DNA of 64,000 nucleotides from JAGPCH01 sp039810605 (GTDB taxonomy: Bacteria; Bacteroidota; Ignavibacteria; Tepidaquicellales; Tepidaquicellaceae). The stretch covers positions 1 through 64,000 of the forward strand of contig JBDHXH010000002.1 in assembly GCA_039810605.1 (NCBI GenBank), in the 5' to 3' direction. Positions 42,749 to 51,733 of this stretch are shown here, one piece after another (position 1 is the first letter of the stretch; the number at the start of each line of letters is the position of its first letter). The translations under genes were made by a program, and so were the position numbers. The notes under the pieces are model-generated. The model was not told where the DNA came from, searched no databases, and saw nothing but the letters and a program-made list of their open reading frames with translations.

Positions 42749-44014
42749 ATGAGCAGGAAAAAGCAAGTGCTTTACCTCGGATATGTCGGCTACTCTGCGC
42801 TTTCAAAACTTGCGCGAAGCATCAGAGAATATTCGGATGATTTCAGCATCACTGCTGCCGATCCTATAATGCCGGATGGCACTCTGCCGGGTGAGGACGA
42901 AAATTCATTTGATAAAATCATTAAACTTCCGAAGAAGAGAGAAACACATTTCAATTCCGGACAGAAGAGAGCAACTTTCATAAGATTAGTTAAAGACAGT
43001 TCGAAGAGAAAAGCAGTGATAAGGAAGATGATGTTTGGAAAACAATTAAACCATTACATAGAATCAGAGACTGAAGAGAGTCTGTTTTCGGTTAAAGCCA
43101 AGAAGACTCTGGAAGGTTTTGATATATTTCATTTCCATTATGCCGCGCCGGAATTTTTGACGTGGCTCAAGTATGTTCCGATTGGGAAAAAGATAATCAT
43201 AAGCCTTTGGGGTTCTGATTTGTTTCAGAGTCAGGGAGTGAAGAATTACAAATCACAGCTCAAGGCATTTGAGAAAGCAGATTTCATTACGCTCAACACA
43301 AATGAAATGAACGAGTTCTTTCTGAATAAATTCGGGAGGAATTTTCAAACAAAAGTAAGAAGGGCATATTTCGTTCTCGATGACTGCAGATTTGAAAAGA
43401 TTGATTCAGGAATCAATGAACCTCTTAAGGACAGATTCAGAAAAGCTCATGGTATCTCTCCGGAGAAAAGGATTGTTGTTGTGGGATACAGCTCTGCTTC
43501 AAAGCAAAGGCATATTGAAATTCTCCGTGTGCTTGGCAGGCTGGATCGGCAGGTTAAGGACATGATTCACCTTGTGATTCCCATGATGTACGGACATCAG
43601 TATGAGGACAGAGGTTACATTGATAAAGTGAAGGAAGAGACAACATTTTCGGGCATGACAAATACGATTCTCGAAAAATATCTCAATGGCGAAGAACTTC
43701 ATGAGTACATTGCTGCAAGCGATATAAAGTTGAATTTAAGAGAGACAGACAGCATGAATGCAGCTCTGGTTGAATCACTTATAGCGGGAAACATTGTTGT
43801 TTCCGGTGCATGGCTTCCTTATAAAATATTAAAAAAGGCAGGAGCAGTGTTTCATGAAGTTGATGAAATCGAAGAACTTGAAAAGCTGCTTCCGAAGATA
43901 ATTGAAAATTTTGATTTTGAAAAAGCACGCACAAAAAATAATTCTCCAATCATCAGAAAATTTTTCTCAAAGGAAAATCTTGTAAAAGATTGGATTAACA
44001 TTTATAAAGAATAA
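42749..44014 (+). CDS. GT-B glycosyltransferase
   Basis: 421 aa. ATG 42749 is chosen over GTG 42707 because CAGAGG (42737-42742) is ideally spaced and the first beta strand (KQVLYLGYVGYSALSKLAR) begins there. FDIFHFHYAAPEFLTWL and KIIISLWGSDLF are N-terminal GT-B features. RIVVVGYSSASKQRH lies near the donor domain, and ETDSMNAALVESLIAGN resembles the E-x7-E region of GT4 enzymes. Donor and acceptor unknown. Closely spaced with the next gene (2 bp). Confidence 0.77.
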   Translation: MSRKKQVLYLGYVGYSALSKLARSIREYSDDFSITAADPIMPDGTLPGEDENSFDKIIKLPKKRETHFNSGQKRATFIRLVKDSSKRKAVIRKMMFGKQLNHYIESETEESLFSVKAKKTLEGFDIFHFHYAAPEFLTWLKYVPIGKKIIISLWGSDLFQSQGVKNYKSQLKAFEKADFITLNTNEMNEFFLNKFGRNFQTKVRRAYFVLDDCRFEKIDSGINEPLKDRFRKAHGISPEKRIVVVGYSSASKQRHIEILRVLGRLDRQVKDMIHLVIPMMYGHQYEDRGYIDKVKEETTFSGMTNTILEKYLNGEELHEYIAASDIKLNLRETDSMNAALVESLIAGNIVVSGAWLPYKILKKAGAVFHEVDEIEELEKLLPKIIENFDFEKARTKNNSPIIRKFFSKENLVKDWINIYKE

Positions 44015-44016
44015 CA

Positions 44017-45165
44017 ATGGCGCTAAGACTACTGAAGTTCGATACAATAAATCCCCAAACTTATATTGTAGATAAGATAAAGGAGCAGTACGATTCTTTC
44101 AGCAAGTTTAAACGCGGAGAGGCTTTAGACTGGATTATTGCAACAAGAGGAAACTTCTCGGATTTTTATACATACAATCTTAGAAAACTCGGCTGGGAAT
44201 CGGAAGAATTTTTCATGAATGATTATTATATCGAGAAGGTTGCGGAGGAGATGTTCGGATTAAGGAAATCTTATTTGTATGCCAAGACAAGAATCAAAAA
44301 TTTAATAAGACCTTCCGCTAACAGATGGAAAAAGGTGGTGATATCAGCTTACATAAAGAAATACAATCCCGATGTGATACTTGTCAGAGAGATCAGCGGA
44401 ATGCAGAGCGACTTCTGGAAACCATTCGGAATGAAGTCATTGCTTGTGTCGAGAATCGCGTCACCGATTCCACCCCACTGGTTTCCGGGTCACTGGGACA
44501 TTATACTTACTTCTACAGAAGCATATAAGACTTTCTTCAACCTTAACGGAGTGAAGTCATACATTAATCCAAACGGATTTGATTTAAGGATTCTCGATGA
44601 GTTAAGTAAAAGGGAAAAAAAGTATGACGTAACATTTGTCGGCGGATTAGGAGACAGACATTGGGCAAGGAGGACAAAGTGCATCGCATCATTTGCCGAT
44701 AAAGTGAATTTCAAATGGTGGGGCTATAACGGAAATAAATATAAGCAGGAGCAATCCCTGAAACGAAGCTGGCAGGGCATTACATCGGGGATTGACATGC
44801 TGCAGATATATAAGGATTCAAAAATTGTGTTCAATGATTATGGCGAAGTTGCCGATGGCGAAGGAGTGAATCAGCGATTGTTTGAAGCGCTGGGAGTAGG
44901 ATCAATGCTCCTTACACGAAATGCAGAGAATCTAAGGAAAAATTTTCCTTCGGATATATTTGTAACTTTTGATGATGAACGGGATTGTCTCGAGAAAATT
45001 AATTATTACCTGAAAAATGAAGAGGAGAGAGAGAAGATTGCAAAAAGGGGACAAGAGTATTTGCTCGGCAATTTTACTTATGACAGATTAATGACAGATA
45101 TTGACATCATATTAAGGGAGGGGCATGAATCAAAATTTGGAAGAAACTTAAATAGAAATAATTAA
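44017..45165 (+). CDS. CgeB-like family 1 glycosyltransferase
   Basis: 382 aa. The C-terminal region DVTFVGGLGDRHWARRTK, SKIVFNDYGEVADGEGVNQR, then LFEALGVGSMLLTRNAENL matches the Glyco_trans_1_2 (CgeB/spore-maturation) pattern, where an acidic EA pair holds the donor. The N-terminal half (LKFDTINPQTYIVDKIKEQY) is variable. CgeB-type enzymes decorate surface glycans. Starts two bases after its neighbour. Confidence 0.78.
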   Translation: MALRLLKFDTINPQTYIVDKIKEQYDSFSKFKRGEALDWIIATRGNFSDFYTYNLRKLGWESEEFFMNDYYIEKVAEEMFGLRKSYLYAKTRIKNLIRPSANRWKKVVISAYIKKYNPDVILVREISGMQSDFWKPFGMKSLLVSRIASPIPPHWFPGHWDIILTSTEAYKTFFNLNGVKSYINPNGFDLRILDELSKREKKYDVTFVGGLGDRHWARRTKCIASFADKVNFKWWGYNGNKYKQEQSLKRSWQGITSGIDMLQIYKDSKIVFNDYGEVADGEGVNQRLFEALGVGSMLLTRNAENLRKNFPSDIFVTFDDERDCLEKINYYLKNEEEREKIAKRGQEYLLGNFTYDRLMTDIDIILREGHESKFGRNLNRNN

Positions 45166-45205
45166 TAGGCAACATTGAAGAAAAGAACAAAAAAAAATCA
45201 AGACA

Positions 45206-45634
45206 ATGATTGAAAAAATTGAGCACTCCGGAAGATTGCTCGCGTTGATTATTCCCCGTGAATTCAAGAAAGAAGGGATACACTTTTTTACTTCAAACGA
45301 TCTTTCGCAGCAGCTTGCATACATGAATCATCCTGCGGGAAAGATTATTGATCCACACGTTCACAATCCCGTTCCGCGGGAGGTTCAATATACACAGGAA
45401 GTCCTTTTGATAAAGAAAGGAAAACTTCGGGTGGATTTCTATGATGACGAACAGAATTATCTCGAGAGCAGGGTCATAAAAGAAGGCGATGTGATTTTGC
45501 TTGCAACCGGCGGTCACGGATTTGAAGTACTCGAGGAAATTGAAATGATTGAAGTCAAACAAGGTCCTTATGCAGGAGTCGAGGACAAGACAAGATTCGA
45601 CGGAATAGACAGGAATAAAATTCAAATAAAATGA
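45206..45634 (+). CDS. Small cupin-domain protein
   Basis: 142 aa single beta-barrel. IDPHVHNPVPREVQYTQEVL holds His-x-His and a Glu-like set of metal ligands, KKGKLRVDFYDDEQ and IKEGDVILLATGGHGFEVLE complete the two cupin motifs. It overlaps the aminotransferase that follows by 4 nt. Comparable small cupins in glycan clusters act as sugar-nucleotide isomerases (FdtA/WxcM-like) or dioxygenase-like proteins; which applies cannot be told here. Confidence 0.7.
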   Translation: MIEKIEHSGRLLALIIPREFKKEGIHFFTSNDLSQQLAYMNHPAGKIIDPHVHNPVPREVQYTQEVLLIKKGKLRVDFYDDEQNYLESRVIKEGDVILLATGGHGFEVLEEIEMIEVKQGPYAGVEDKTRFDGIDRNKIQIK

Positions 45635-46752
45635 ATTCGGGATTCATTCCGGTAAACGAACCTCTTCTTAACGGCAACGAAAAAAAGTATCTTTCGCAAT
45701 GTATTGATACAGGATGGATTTCATCTGAAGGACCATTTGTGAAGGAGTTGGAAAAAAAGTTTTCGGCAAGGGCGGGAAGGAAATTCGGAGTTGCTGTTTG
45801 CAACGGAACTGCTGCAATCGAAGCAGCGATTCAGGCATTGAGAATCGGGAAGGGCGATGAAGTAATAATGCCTTCGTTTACTATTATTTCATGCGCGGCG
45901 GCAGTTGTCCGCGCTGGCGCGACTCCTGTACTTGTTGATTCAGATAGTTTGAGCTGGAACATGAATGTGAATCAGATTCGCGGCAAGATTACAAAACGCA
46001 CGAAGGCAATCATGATTGTGCATATTTACGGGCTGCCTGTTGACATTGATCCGATTTTAGAAATATCAAAAGAATTCGGTCTGAAGATTATTGAAGATGC
46101 TGCGGAGATGATCGGGCAAAACTACAAGGGAATACCTTGCGGGAGCTTCGGAGACATAAGCACATTCAGCTTTTATCCGAATAAGCATATTACAACCGGT
46201 GAAGGAGGGATGATAGTTACTAACGATGAAGAACTTTACGAGAGATGTTGCTCGATAAGAAATTTATGTTTCGGAAAGAGCAGAAGGTTTGTTCATGCCG
46301 AGCTTGGAAACAATTTCAGGATGACAAACATGCAGGCAGCATTGGGACTGGCGCAACTGGAAAGATTGGATGAATTTGTTAAGCGAAAGAGAGCGATGGG
46401 AAGATTGTATAACGAATTATTTGATGAAGAAACTTTTTTCAGCAAGCCTGTTGCGAAGACTTCATACGCTGAAAACATTTATTGGGTTTATGGACTATTG
46501 CTGAAAGAAAAATCCGGATTGAATGCCGAATCCGCAATGAAGCGGCTTTCAGAAAAGAGAATCGGCACAAGACCTTTTTTCTTTCCGATGCATCAGCAGC
46601 CCGTTTTCAGGAACATGGGAATGTTCGCAAACGAGACATACACTGTTGCAGAGCAACTTGCGGAATTTGGATTTTACATTCCGAGCGGACTTGCATTGAC
46701 AGAAGAACAAATCAGATTTACTGCGCAACAGGTAAAATCACTTTTCGATTAA
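45631..46752 (+). CDS. Perosamine-synthetase-like DegT aminotransferase
   Basis: 373 aa. The PLP lysine is Lys185 in YPNKHITTGEGGM; IPVNEPLLNGNEKKYLSQCI and GWISSEGPFV at the N-terminus are typical of GDP-perosamine synthetase (Per/RfbE), and EDAAEMIGQNYKG holds the cofactor aspartate. Per transfers an amino group from glutamate to GDP-4-keto-6-deoxymannose. A formyltransferase-like gene follows, matching N-formyl-perosamine pathways, but no GDP-mannose 4,6-dehydratase is in the window. A dTDP- or UDP-4-keto sugar is an alternative substrate. Confidence 0.86.
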   Translation: MNSGFIPVNEPLLNGNEKKYLSQCIDTGWISSEGPFVKELEKKFSARAGRKFGVAVCNGTAAIEAAIQALRIGKGDEVIMPSFTIISCAAAVVRAGATPVLVDSDSLSWNMNVNQIRGKITKRTKAIMIVHIYGLPVDIDPILEISKEFGLKIIEDAAEMIGQNYKGIPCGSFGDISTFSFYPNKHITTGEGGMIVTNDEELYERCCSIRNLCFGKSRRFVHAELGNNFRMTNMQAALGLAQLERLDEFVKRKRAMGRLYNELFDEETFFSKPVAKTSYAENIYWVYGLLLKEKSGLNAESAMKRLSEKRIGTRPFFFPMHQQPVFRNMGMFANETYTVAEQLAEFGFYIPSGLALTEEQIRFTAQQVKSLFD

Positions 46753-46832
46753 ATGAAAAACCTTTTCCGTAACAAAATGCTTTATGTGGCATATAGAAAA
46801 TCTCAACCGAAAACTTTAACATTACACTTGAC

Positions 46833-47762
46833 ATGCAGAGATTTGCATTTATAGGAGGAACAATCAGAGGTTATAAGCTACTTAGTTTTCTTCTATCAAA
46901 AAAGAAGATACCGGAGTTTGCAATTGTATTGAACGAAGACAAACATGAATCGGAAAAATATGCAGATAAGCTCGGGTCAATGCTCGAGAAGCATAACATT
47001 GAGTTCAGCAGGAAAAAGAAACTCACGGAGGAAGATTACAAAAGAATAAAAGATTCCAATCTGGACTTTGTTGCTGTTTATGGATGGAGAACAATCATTG
47101 ACAGTTCAATAAATGACTTTTTGAAATTGGGAGTGTTTGTAGCGCATCACTCGCTGCTGCCTAAGTACAGAGGGTTTGCGCCTGTTCAATGGGCAATGAT
47201 AAACGGCGAGTCTGAAACAGGAGTTACTCTATTTCAAATAAATGACAGAGCGATTGATTCGGGAAAAATCATTTCACAGAAGAAAGTTAAGATTGAATTG
47301 TCAGATTACGCAGCAGAGCTTGACGATAAACTTATTAATGCAACCATTGAAATTTATGATGAGCTCTTTAAGGATCTTGAAAAAGGGGAAATAAAGTTTT
47401 CCGATCAGGATGAATCACAGGCGACATATACTTGCAAGAGGATTCCGGAAGACGGACGCATTGACTGGACCCAGACTTCGCTGCAGGTTTACAATCTCAT
47501 TAGAGCTCTTTCGTATCCATTTCCCGGAGCATATTGTTTTTACAAAGACAAGCCTTATGTAATATGGAATGCCACACTGGGCGAAAGCGACAATAAAATT
47601 TTTTCAGGATGCGTCCCGGGTCGGATTCTTAAAATCAGTCCGGATGGAGTCGAAGTATTATGCAAGAAGGGAACAATATTAGTAAGGCAATGGGAGGAGA
47701 TGGGAAGCGGCAGGAAAGTAAATCCATCCGAAGACATTAAGTCAATCGCAGTCACTTTATGA
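46833..47762 (+). CDS. Sugar N-formyltransferase-like enzyme (methionyl-tRNA formyltransferase fold)
   Basis: 309 aa. SLLPKYRGFAPVQWAMING is the formyl-tetrahydrofolate motif, followed by ETGVTLFQINDRAIDSGKII and a C-terminal Fmt-like domain (LIRALSYPFPGAYCFY). Of the Asn-His-Asp catalytic set, His105 and Asp142 are present, but the Asn position is Val103 (VFVAHHS). Fold and context (just after a perosamine-type aminotransferase) suggest N-formylation of a 4-amino sugar, as in WbkC or VioF, with an altered active site. A long shared domain excludes a random match. Confidence 0.78.
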   Translation: MQRFAFIGGTIRGYKLLSFLLSKKKIPEFAIVLNEDKHESEKYADKLGSMLEKHNIEFSRKKKLTEEDYKRIKDSNLDFVAVYGWRTIIDSSINDFLKLGVFVAHHSLLPKYRGFAPVQWAMINGESETGVTLFQINDRAIDSGKIISQKKVKIELSDYAAELDDKLINATIEIYDELFKDLEKGEIKFSDQDESQATYTCKRIPEDGRIDWTQTSLQVYNLIRALSYPFPGAYCFYKDKPYVIWNATLGESDNKIFSGCVPGRILKISPDGVEVLCKKGTILVRQWEEMGSGRKVNPSEDIKSIAVTL

Positions 47763-47785
47763 TTTCCGGAAAAAGTTAGATTAAG

Positions 47786-48574
47786 ATGTCGAGGAAGATT
47801 ATAAGAAGCGTTAACAATGCAATCAAGAAGAGTAAATATGGAAACCTCATCAGGAGGAATGTTGCTTATCCTGAAAACAGATTTGTAATTTACACCAGAG
47901 GAAGAACAGGAAGCACTCTGCTGACTGAATTAATTAATTGTCACCCTGATATTTTTTGTGACGTTGAAATATTCAATTATCTTTATTGCAAATCGCGGGT
48001 AATGTTTCCTAACCAATATATAAAGAGCTGCAGTCGCCGCGCATCCCTGCTCAATAAACCGGTTTATGGATTCAAGGTTAAAATTGCGCAGCTAAGATTT
48101 GAGCATAAGTATAAAAACTATGATTCGATACTCAAGCAGTTGAGTCAAGATGGATGGAAGTTCATTTATCTCAAGCGAACAAACTTCCTTAGGCACAAAC
48201 TTTCAAATCTTTTGGCTGCTGAAACACAAGTGTTTCACTTGAAAAAAAATGACGATGCAAAATTTGAGAAGATTAAGGTTAATTGCGATGTACTTCTCGA
48301 AGGTATTAAGTATAGTGAAGAAGTAGAAAGGACAGAATCAGATAATTTGAAAAGCATTCCTCATATCACAGTTGAATATGAAAAAGATTTGTTAAGAGAT
48401 GAAAATCATCAGAAGATTTCGGACAAAATATTTTCTTATCTTGGATTGGAAAGCTGCAGTGTGAGCACTGATTACAAGCGGCTTACGGGTGATAACCTTG
48501 AAGATGTGATTGCCAACTATGATGAAGTGGTCAGGTTTTTCAAGAACACTGAATACGAAAAGTATCTGAATTAA
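47786..48574 (+). CDS. Sulfotransferase-family protein
   Basis: 262 aa. RFVIYTRGRTGSTLLTELIN is the 5'-phosphosulfate-binding loop, and KFIYLKRTNFLRHKLSN the 3'-phosphate-binding region with conserved Arg and Ser. This is the NodH/Stf0-like arrangement, moving sulfate from PAPS to a glycan hydroxyl in the cytosol. Downstream, HITVEYEKDLLRDENHQ is the C-terminal helix region. No PAPS-making genes are in the window. The SulP gene at 1595 might supply sulfate. The acceptor sugar is unknown. Confidence 0.84.
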   Translation: MSRKIIRSVNNAIKKSKYGNLIRRNVAYPENRFVIYTRGRTGSTLLTELINCHPDIFCDVEIFNYLYCKSRVMFPNQYIKSCSRRASLLNKPVYGFKVKIAQLRFEHKYKNYDSILKQLSQDGWKFIYLKRTNFLRHKLSNLLAAETQVFHLKKNDDAKFEKIKVNCDVLLEGIKYSEEVERTESDNLKSIPHITVEYEKDLLRDENHQKISDKIFSYLGLESCSVSTDYKRLTGDNLEDVIANYDEVVRFFKNTEYEKYLN

Positions 48575-48584
48575 CTTCGGCGAA

Positions 48585-49355
48585 ATGAAAAATAAAATAT
48601 TTGATTCTTATGCAAAGTATTACGACCTGATATATAAGGATAAGGATTATGTTTCTGAAGTTGATTATGTAGAGAGTTTGATTAAGAAGTTCGGTGGAAA
48701 ATGCAAAAGCATTCTTGATCTTGGCAGTGGAACGGGAAGGCATGCTTTCCTTCTTGCCGGTAAAGGTTATGATGTTACCGGTGTCGAGCTGTCGGAAGAA
48801 ATGTATAACGCTGCTGTTTCGAAAAAAGGAAATTCAAAAGATAAGATCGTTCCGGAATTTCTGCATGGTGATCTAAACAAGGTCAAAACCGGGAAGAAGT
48901 ATGATGTCATACTGATGTTGTTCCATGTAATGAGTTATCAGACATCAAATGAAGACGTAAAGAGAGCACTCTTTTCGGTGAGAGAGCATCTGGAAGCCGG
49001 CGGGATTTTTATTTTTGATTTTTGGTACGGACCTGCCGTGCTGATTCAGAAACCGGAGAGGCGCAGCAGAATTTTTGAAGATGAAGATTTTGAAGTTGCG
49101 CGAAGAGCAATACCCGATATCAGATACAACGAGAACACGGTAGATGTTAATTATGATATTTCGGTTCGAAGCAAGAAATTCGGAAACTCGGAAGATTTCA
49201 GCGAGAGGCACAGCATGAGATATTTTTTTCTTCCGGAAATTGAAAATTTGCTTGACGCTGCCGGTATGACATTAACGCATTCTGAAGAATGGATGACAGG
49301 GAATACTCTTTCAGAAAAGAGCTGGTCTGCATTATGCGTATCATGCATCAAATAA
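48585..49355 (+). CDS. Class I SAM-dependent methyltransferase
   Basis: 256 aa. ILDLGSGTGRHAFLLAGKGY is motif I, VTGVELSEEMYNAA holds the acidic SAM-ribose residue, and DVILMLFHVMSYQTSNED the post-II motif. The N-terminal YAKYYDLIYKDKDYVSEVDY is typical of small-molecule and sugar methyltransferases. It follows the sulfotransferase by 10 bp, so it probably decorates the same glycan. Site unknown. Confidence 0.86.
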   Translation: MKNKIFDSYAKYYDLIYKDKDYVSEVDYVESLIKKFGGKCKSILDLGSGTGRHAFLLAGKGYDVTGVELSEEMYNAAVSKKGNSKDKIVPEFLHGDLNKVKTGKKYDVILMLFHVMSYQTSNEDVKRALFSVREHLEAGGIFIFDFWYGPAVLIQKPERRSRIFEDEDFEVARRAIPDIRYNENTVDVNYDISVRSKKFGNSEDFSERHSMRYFFLPEIENLLDAAGMTLTHSEEWMTGNTLSEKSWSALCVSCIK

Positions 49356-49380
49356 TCCTTTCAATTTTTTCAAGAGAGAT

Positions 49381-50562
49381 TTGAAGACAATAGCGATAGT
49401 TACGCCAAAGATTGACACTTTTAGCAATCCGACGATGACTATTCTTTTCGAAAAGCTGCTCGAAAGAAATTATAAGATCTTGTTTTACGGATTCGAACAG
49501 ATGTTCATTCCGAAGGACATTTATCCCAAGATTGAGCATCTTGGTCTTCCATTCAATTTTTACCGGAACAAGAAAAACATTAACAGCCTGGTAAAGTTAT
49601 CCAAGCAATATTACGATTTGTTCCGCAAATTCAGAATTAAGAATAAGGTGTCGGTATTGATTTGTGTTGACCCGATGGGGTTGGTGATTGCAGGCCGGAT
49701 TAAGAAATTGCTGAACGTGAAAATAGTCTATGCTTCATTTGAAATTTTTTTCCGGGACGAGTTTTTCTTTCATAAGAAAAAAATTTTGAAAGAGCTGGAG
49801 ATAAAATATTCCGAAGATGTAAATCTTGTGATTGTTCAGGATGAAAGAAGGGAGAAGCTTCTTCGTTCAGCAAATAATTTTCAAAACGGCACAAAGTTTT
49901 TGCAAATTCCGGTTTCGCCGAAGATGGTGAATGCAAAAAGAAGCAATTACGACATTTATAAAGAGCTGAACATTCCGAGAGGCAAGAAGATTGTGGTTTA
50001 CTCGGGGACACTTCAGAACTGGAGCGGGATCAATGAGATAACAAATCTTTTTCCGGAGAAATGGAATGATGAATTCTGGCTTGTTGTCCATTCGCATCAC
50101 AAAGTCAATCCTGAAGATGACATTGGCAGAAAAATCCGATGGCTTATTGGCGAGGGAATGCCTATTACTCTGCATGATCAAGCCTTCTATGAATTTGAAG
50201 ATTACTGCGAATTTCTTCTTTCATGCAGGATTGGTATTGCAAGCTATGTCCCGAACACGCTGGATATTTTTGCGGGAAAAAATCTTGAGGCAATCGGACT
50301 TTCATCGGGAAAGTTTTCTACATACATGATGCTCGGCATTCCAACTGTTGCAACTTCCAGCATCACTTATGATGAGCTCAATATCGAATACAATTTCGGA
50401 GAGGTAGTGAAAAAAATTGACGAAATTCCAAATGCATTAAAGAAGATTGAAAAAGATTATGAAGTGAAGGCTGCCGGTTGTCTGAAGCTGTATAATGAAA
50501 TACTAAAGCCGGATGACAGAATTGAAAATCTGTTAAATGAAATTGAACTTATGGAAAAATGA
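49381..50562 (+). CDS. GT4-type glycosyltransferase
   Basis: 393 aa. IVTPKIDTFSNPTMTILFEK starts the GT-B fold, KKIVVYSGTLQNWSGINEI is the strand after the domain linker, ISYVP-like IGIASYVPNTLDIF and LSSGKFSTYMMLGIPTVATS close the donor pocket. The acidic position of the usual E-x7-E motif is not obvious, so assignment is to the fold rather than a defined family. Start is TTG 49381. Overlaps the next gene by ATGA. Confidence 0.76.
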   Translation: MKTIAIVTPKIDTFSNPTMTILFEKLLERNYKILFYGFEQMFIPKDIYPKIEHLGLPFNFYRNKKNINSLVKLSKQYYDLFRKFRIKNKVSVLICVDPMGLVIAGRIKKLLNVKIVYASFEIFFRDEFFFHKKKILKELEIKYSEDVNLVIVQDERREKLLRSANNFQNGTKFLQIPVSPKMVNAKRSNYDIYKELNIPRGKKIVVYSGTLQNWSGINEITNLFPEKWNDEFWLVVHSHHKVNPEDDIGRKIRWLIGEGMPITLHDQAFYEFEDYCEFLLSCRIGIASYVPNTLDIFAGKNLEAIGLSSGKFSTYMMLGIPTVATSSITYDELNIEYNFGEVVKKIDEIPNALKKIEKDYEVKAAGCLKLYNEILKPDDRIENLLNEIELMEK

Positions 50563-51722
50563 AAATGAAATCTAAATCACTTCGGTCAGATTTGCCGCAG
50601 CCTGAAGAAAAAATAAAAGGCTGGCCCTTCGATGAGGAAGTGGATCCGGAATCTTATGGAAGCCCGGATGCTTTACCAAAAATTTCGATTGTAACACCGA
50701 GTTATAATCAGGGTAGGTTTATAGAGCAGACGATCAGATCCGTGCTTCTTCAGAATTATCCGAATCTTGAATACATTATTATTGACGGAGGCAGCAATGA
50801 TAATACCGTTGAAATCATTAAGAAGTATGAGCCGTGGATAAAATACTGGGTGAGCGAAAAAGACTTAGGACAGTCAAATGCCATTAACAAAGGAATTGAA
50901 AAATGCGAAGGTGATATCTTTGCCTGGCTGAACAGTGACGACTACTACGAAAAAGTATCGTTCAAAAAAATCGCATCTCTTTTCAAGTCGGATAACCCTG
51001 ACATTATTATAGGAAGCTGCAGATTCAATGACGAGATTAAGAAACAGGAGAAGATTATAGACTTCAGACTTCGAAAGAGTCTCGAAGAAACAATTGCCCT
51101 TGTGCTGATTAATCAACCGGCTGTGTTTTACAAAATGGATGTTGTCAAAAAGACCGGCAAGCTCGATGAAAAGCTGCATTGTGTCATGGACCAGGATTTC
51201 TGGAAGAGATATCTGTTTCAAAACGGTATGAACAAAGTGAGGGTAACAGACGACATACTGACTTACTTCAGATATCATCATCATTCAAAGACTCACTTAA
51301 TGGAATTCACAAATGAATACGGTAAAATCTTCAAGTCAATTGCCGAGAGGTCTGGGATGAAAAATTATCTGAATGTTCTCGATAAGATCTACGGTACGGG
51401 AGTGAAAGATGATTATGAGTTTGCTGTTGATTTTGATGAGGATCAAATTCAACTTGCCAAAAAGGTTATCAACAATGTAATCTTCTATAATGCTAAGACT
51501 TCCTTTTCAAAGAAGAATATGAAGATGTTCGAAGCATGTTTCCCTTTGGTCCAGTGTGAATATCTGAACGAAATTCAGAATAGATACATGCGGTCACTGA
51601 AACTGAAATCAATGTTGATAAAATTAAAACTTGAACCTATTGTTGATCTTATGACTCCGGGAAGAAGGGGAGGAAATCAAGAAGCGCAGAACGAGGTTAA
51701 GAATAAAAACGGGTTAAAGTAA
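50559..51722 (+). CDS. Family 2 glycosyltransferase with C-terminal extension
   Basis: 387 aa. PKISIVTPSYNQGRFIEQTI, IIIDGGSNDNTVEIIK, and FAWLNSDDYYEK (DxD) form the GT-A domain (~40-270). LGQSNAINKGIEKCEGDIFA is typical of this GT2 subgroup. A helical, charged extension of about 115 residues follows, of unknown role, perhaps for interaction. No membrane segments. Confidence 0.87.
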   Translation: MKMKSKSLRSDLPQPEEKIKGWPFDEEVDPESYGSPDALPKISIVTPSYNQGRFIEQTIRSVLLQNYPNLEYIIIDGGSNDNTVEIIKKYEPWIKYWVSEKDLGQSNAINKGIEKCEGDIFAWLNSDDYYEKVSFKKIASLFKSDNPDIIIGSCRFNDEIKKQEKIIDFRLRKSLEETIALVLINQPAVFYKMDVVKKTGKLDEKLHCVMDQDFWKRYLFQNGMNKVRVTDDILTYFRYHHHSKTHLMEFTNEYGKIFKSIAERSGMKNYLNVLDKIYGTGVKDDYEFAVDFDEDQIQLAKKVINNVIFYNAKTSFSKKNMKMFEACFPLVQCEYLNEIQNRYMRSLKLKSMLIKLKLEPIVDLMTPGRRGGNQEAQNEVKNKNGLK

Positions 51723-51733
51723 TAGAAGGAAGA

